Below, one piece after another: positions 6,786-7,489 of a stretch of DNA of 7,489 nucleotides (its first letter is position 1; each line of letters opens with the position of its first letter). The stretch spans positions 1-7,489 of the forward strand of contig JAPWUY010000079.1 of the NCBI GenBank assembly GCA_028275295.1, written 5' to 3'. The notes below the pieces were generated by a model. That model saw only the letters and a program-made list of their open reading frames with translations, had not been told where the DNA came from and searched no databases. This DNA is from Thermodesulfobacteriota bacterium (GTDB taxonomy: Bacteria > Desulfobacterota > Desulfocorpusculales > Desulfocorpusculum). Position numbers and translations under genes: made by a program.

Positions 6786-7489
6786 ATGAAGAGGGAAAGA
6801 GAGACAGGGAAGCGATTTGAGGGCGAGGGAAACTCCTCCATCTTGGAGGAAATGCAGGGTCTCCTCTGGGGAGTCTCCCAAGAAGAGATGGAGGCCATTG
6901 TGAGGGTGGATCATGCTGACCCCCACAGGGTCCTGGGGATCCACTCGGTCTTCGGAATCACAGTGGTGAGGGCATTTCACCCGGATGCCCTGGCAGCTTG
7001 GGTCGTCCTCGAGGGGGAAGCTCCTCTGGCCATGGTGAAATGTCATCCAGGAGGCTTGTTTGCAGCTCGGCTTCTGGAGAAAGGCCCCCAGGTTTCCTAC
7101 AAGATCAGATTCGAGTTCCAGGACGGATCCATCTGGGAGATAGATGACCCTTACAGATTCCCGCCAACTCTGGGGGAGCTGGATCTTTACCTCATCGGAG
7201 AAGGCAGGCACTACGAGCTCCACCAGAAGCTCGGGGCCCATCCCAGAAGAATGGACGGCTCAGAGGGGGTTGCCTTCGCCCTTTGGGCGCCCAATGCCCG
7301 GAGGGTGAGTGTGGTGGGCGAATTCAATAGATGGGATGGAAGGCTCTTTCCCATGAGGTGCCTCGGGAGATCCGGGGTTTGGGAGATTTTCATCCCAGGG
7401 GTGAAGATAGGGGAGATGTACAAGTTCGAGATCCTGACCCGGGATGGCCACTTGCGAATAAAGAGCGATCCCTTCGCCTTTTACATGGA
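6786..7489 (+). CDS. glgB: 1,4-alpha-glucan branching enzyme, N-terminal part (runs off the window)
   Basis: GlgB cuts an alpha-1,4-glucan chain and rejoins the piece through an alpha-1,6 bond, giving branched glycogen. The 234 codons present are open to the right edge, and the catalytic GH13 barrel lies beyond it. Two N-terminal beta-sandwich modules can be seen, the arrangement of the long (E. coli-type) enzyme. The first begins at VDHADPHRVLGIH (41-53), with DDPYRFPP at 120-127. The second, CBM48, runs from LGAHPRRMDG (149-158) through FALWAPNARRVSVVGEFNRW (164-183) to GVWEIFIPGV and MYKFEI. The opening segment (about 1-22) is charged and unconserved in look, so a start at ATG 6852 (residue 23) is an alternative. 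It lies 175 bp after the GH57 gene on the same strand and is functionally paired with glgA. Identification is secure; the gene is incomplete only because the window ends. Confidence 0.94.
   Translation, partial: MKRERETGKRFEGEGNSSILEEMQGLLWGVSQEEMEAIVRVDHADPHRVLGIHSVFGITVVRAFHPDALAAWVVLEGEAPLAMVKCHPGGLFAARLLEKGPQVSYKIRFEFQDGSIWEIDDPYRFPPTLGELDLYLIGEGRHYELHQKLGAHPRRMDGSEGVAFALWAPNARRVSVVGEFNRWDGRLFPMRCLGRSGVWEIFIPGVKIGEMYKFEILTRDGHLRIKSDPFAFYM

Noticed and set aside
6629..6820. Plus-strand GTG-initiated 63-codon frame in the gap before glgB
   Set aside because: It overlaps the glgB start, has no good ribosome site and its sequence looks like translated spacer.

Overview
The window looks like chromosomal DNA of a bacterium. 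It holds a compact plus-strand block of alpha-glucan (glycogen-type) genes. By eye it is moderately G+C-rich, with purine-rich coding strands and arginine coded mostly by AGG/AGA. Together with the combination of a KamA-like protein, a GT81-like transferase, GlgA, a GH57/DUF3536 protein and GlgB, this suggests an anaerobic, possibly thermophilic member of the Desulfobacterota (former Deltaproteobacteria). That assignment is an inference and is not proven by any marker gene here.

Layout. Positions 1-294 hold no convincing complete gene: at most the last codons of an upstream gene (an open frame ending at 140) and a GGTACC-centred 18-bp near-palindrome at 79-96. Then come four tightly packed genes: a KamA-family radical SAM aminomutase (295-1344), a GT81-like glucosyl-3-phosphoglycerate synthase (1345-2709, GTG start directly after the preceding TAA), glycogen synthase glgA (2694-4160, 16-bp overlap) and a GH57 protein with a DUF3536-type C-terminus (4157-6610, ATGA overlap). 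After a 175-bp gap with a possible stem-loop, glgB begins at 6786 and runs off the right edge.

How they fit together. GlgA extends alpha-1,4-glucan from ADP-glucose, GlgB adds alpha-1,6 branches, and the GH57 protein probably trims or rearranges alpha-glucan. The GT81-like enzyme would make glucosyl-3-phosphoglycerate, which is either a precursor of the compatible solute glucosylglycerate or, as in mycobacterial methylglucose lipopolysaccharide synthesis, the starter of an alpha-glucan. The KamA-like protein keeps the PLP lysine and both acidic residues expected of a lysine 2,3-aminomutase, so beta-lysine (another compatible-solute precursor) is a plausible product. No glgC, glgP, glucosyl-3-phosphoglycerate phosphatase or beta-lysine acetyltransferase lies in the window. 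No mobile element, CRISPR array, rRNA or convincing tRNA was seen. The most interesting point is the translational coupling of an amino-acid mutase and a GT81 enzyme to the glycogen genes.
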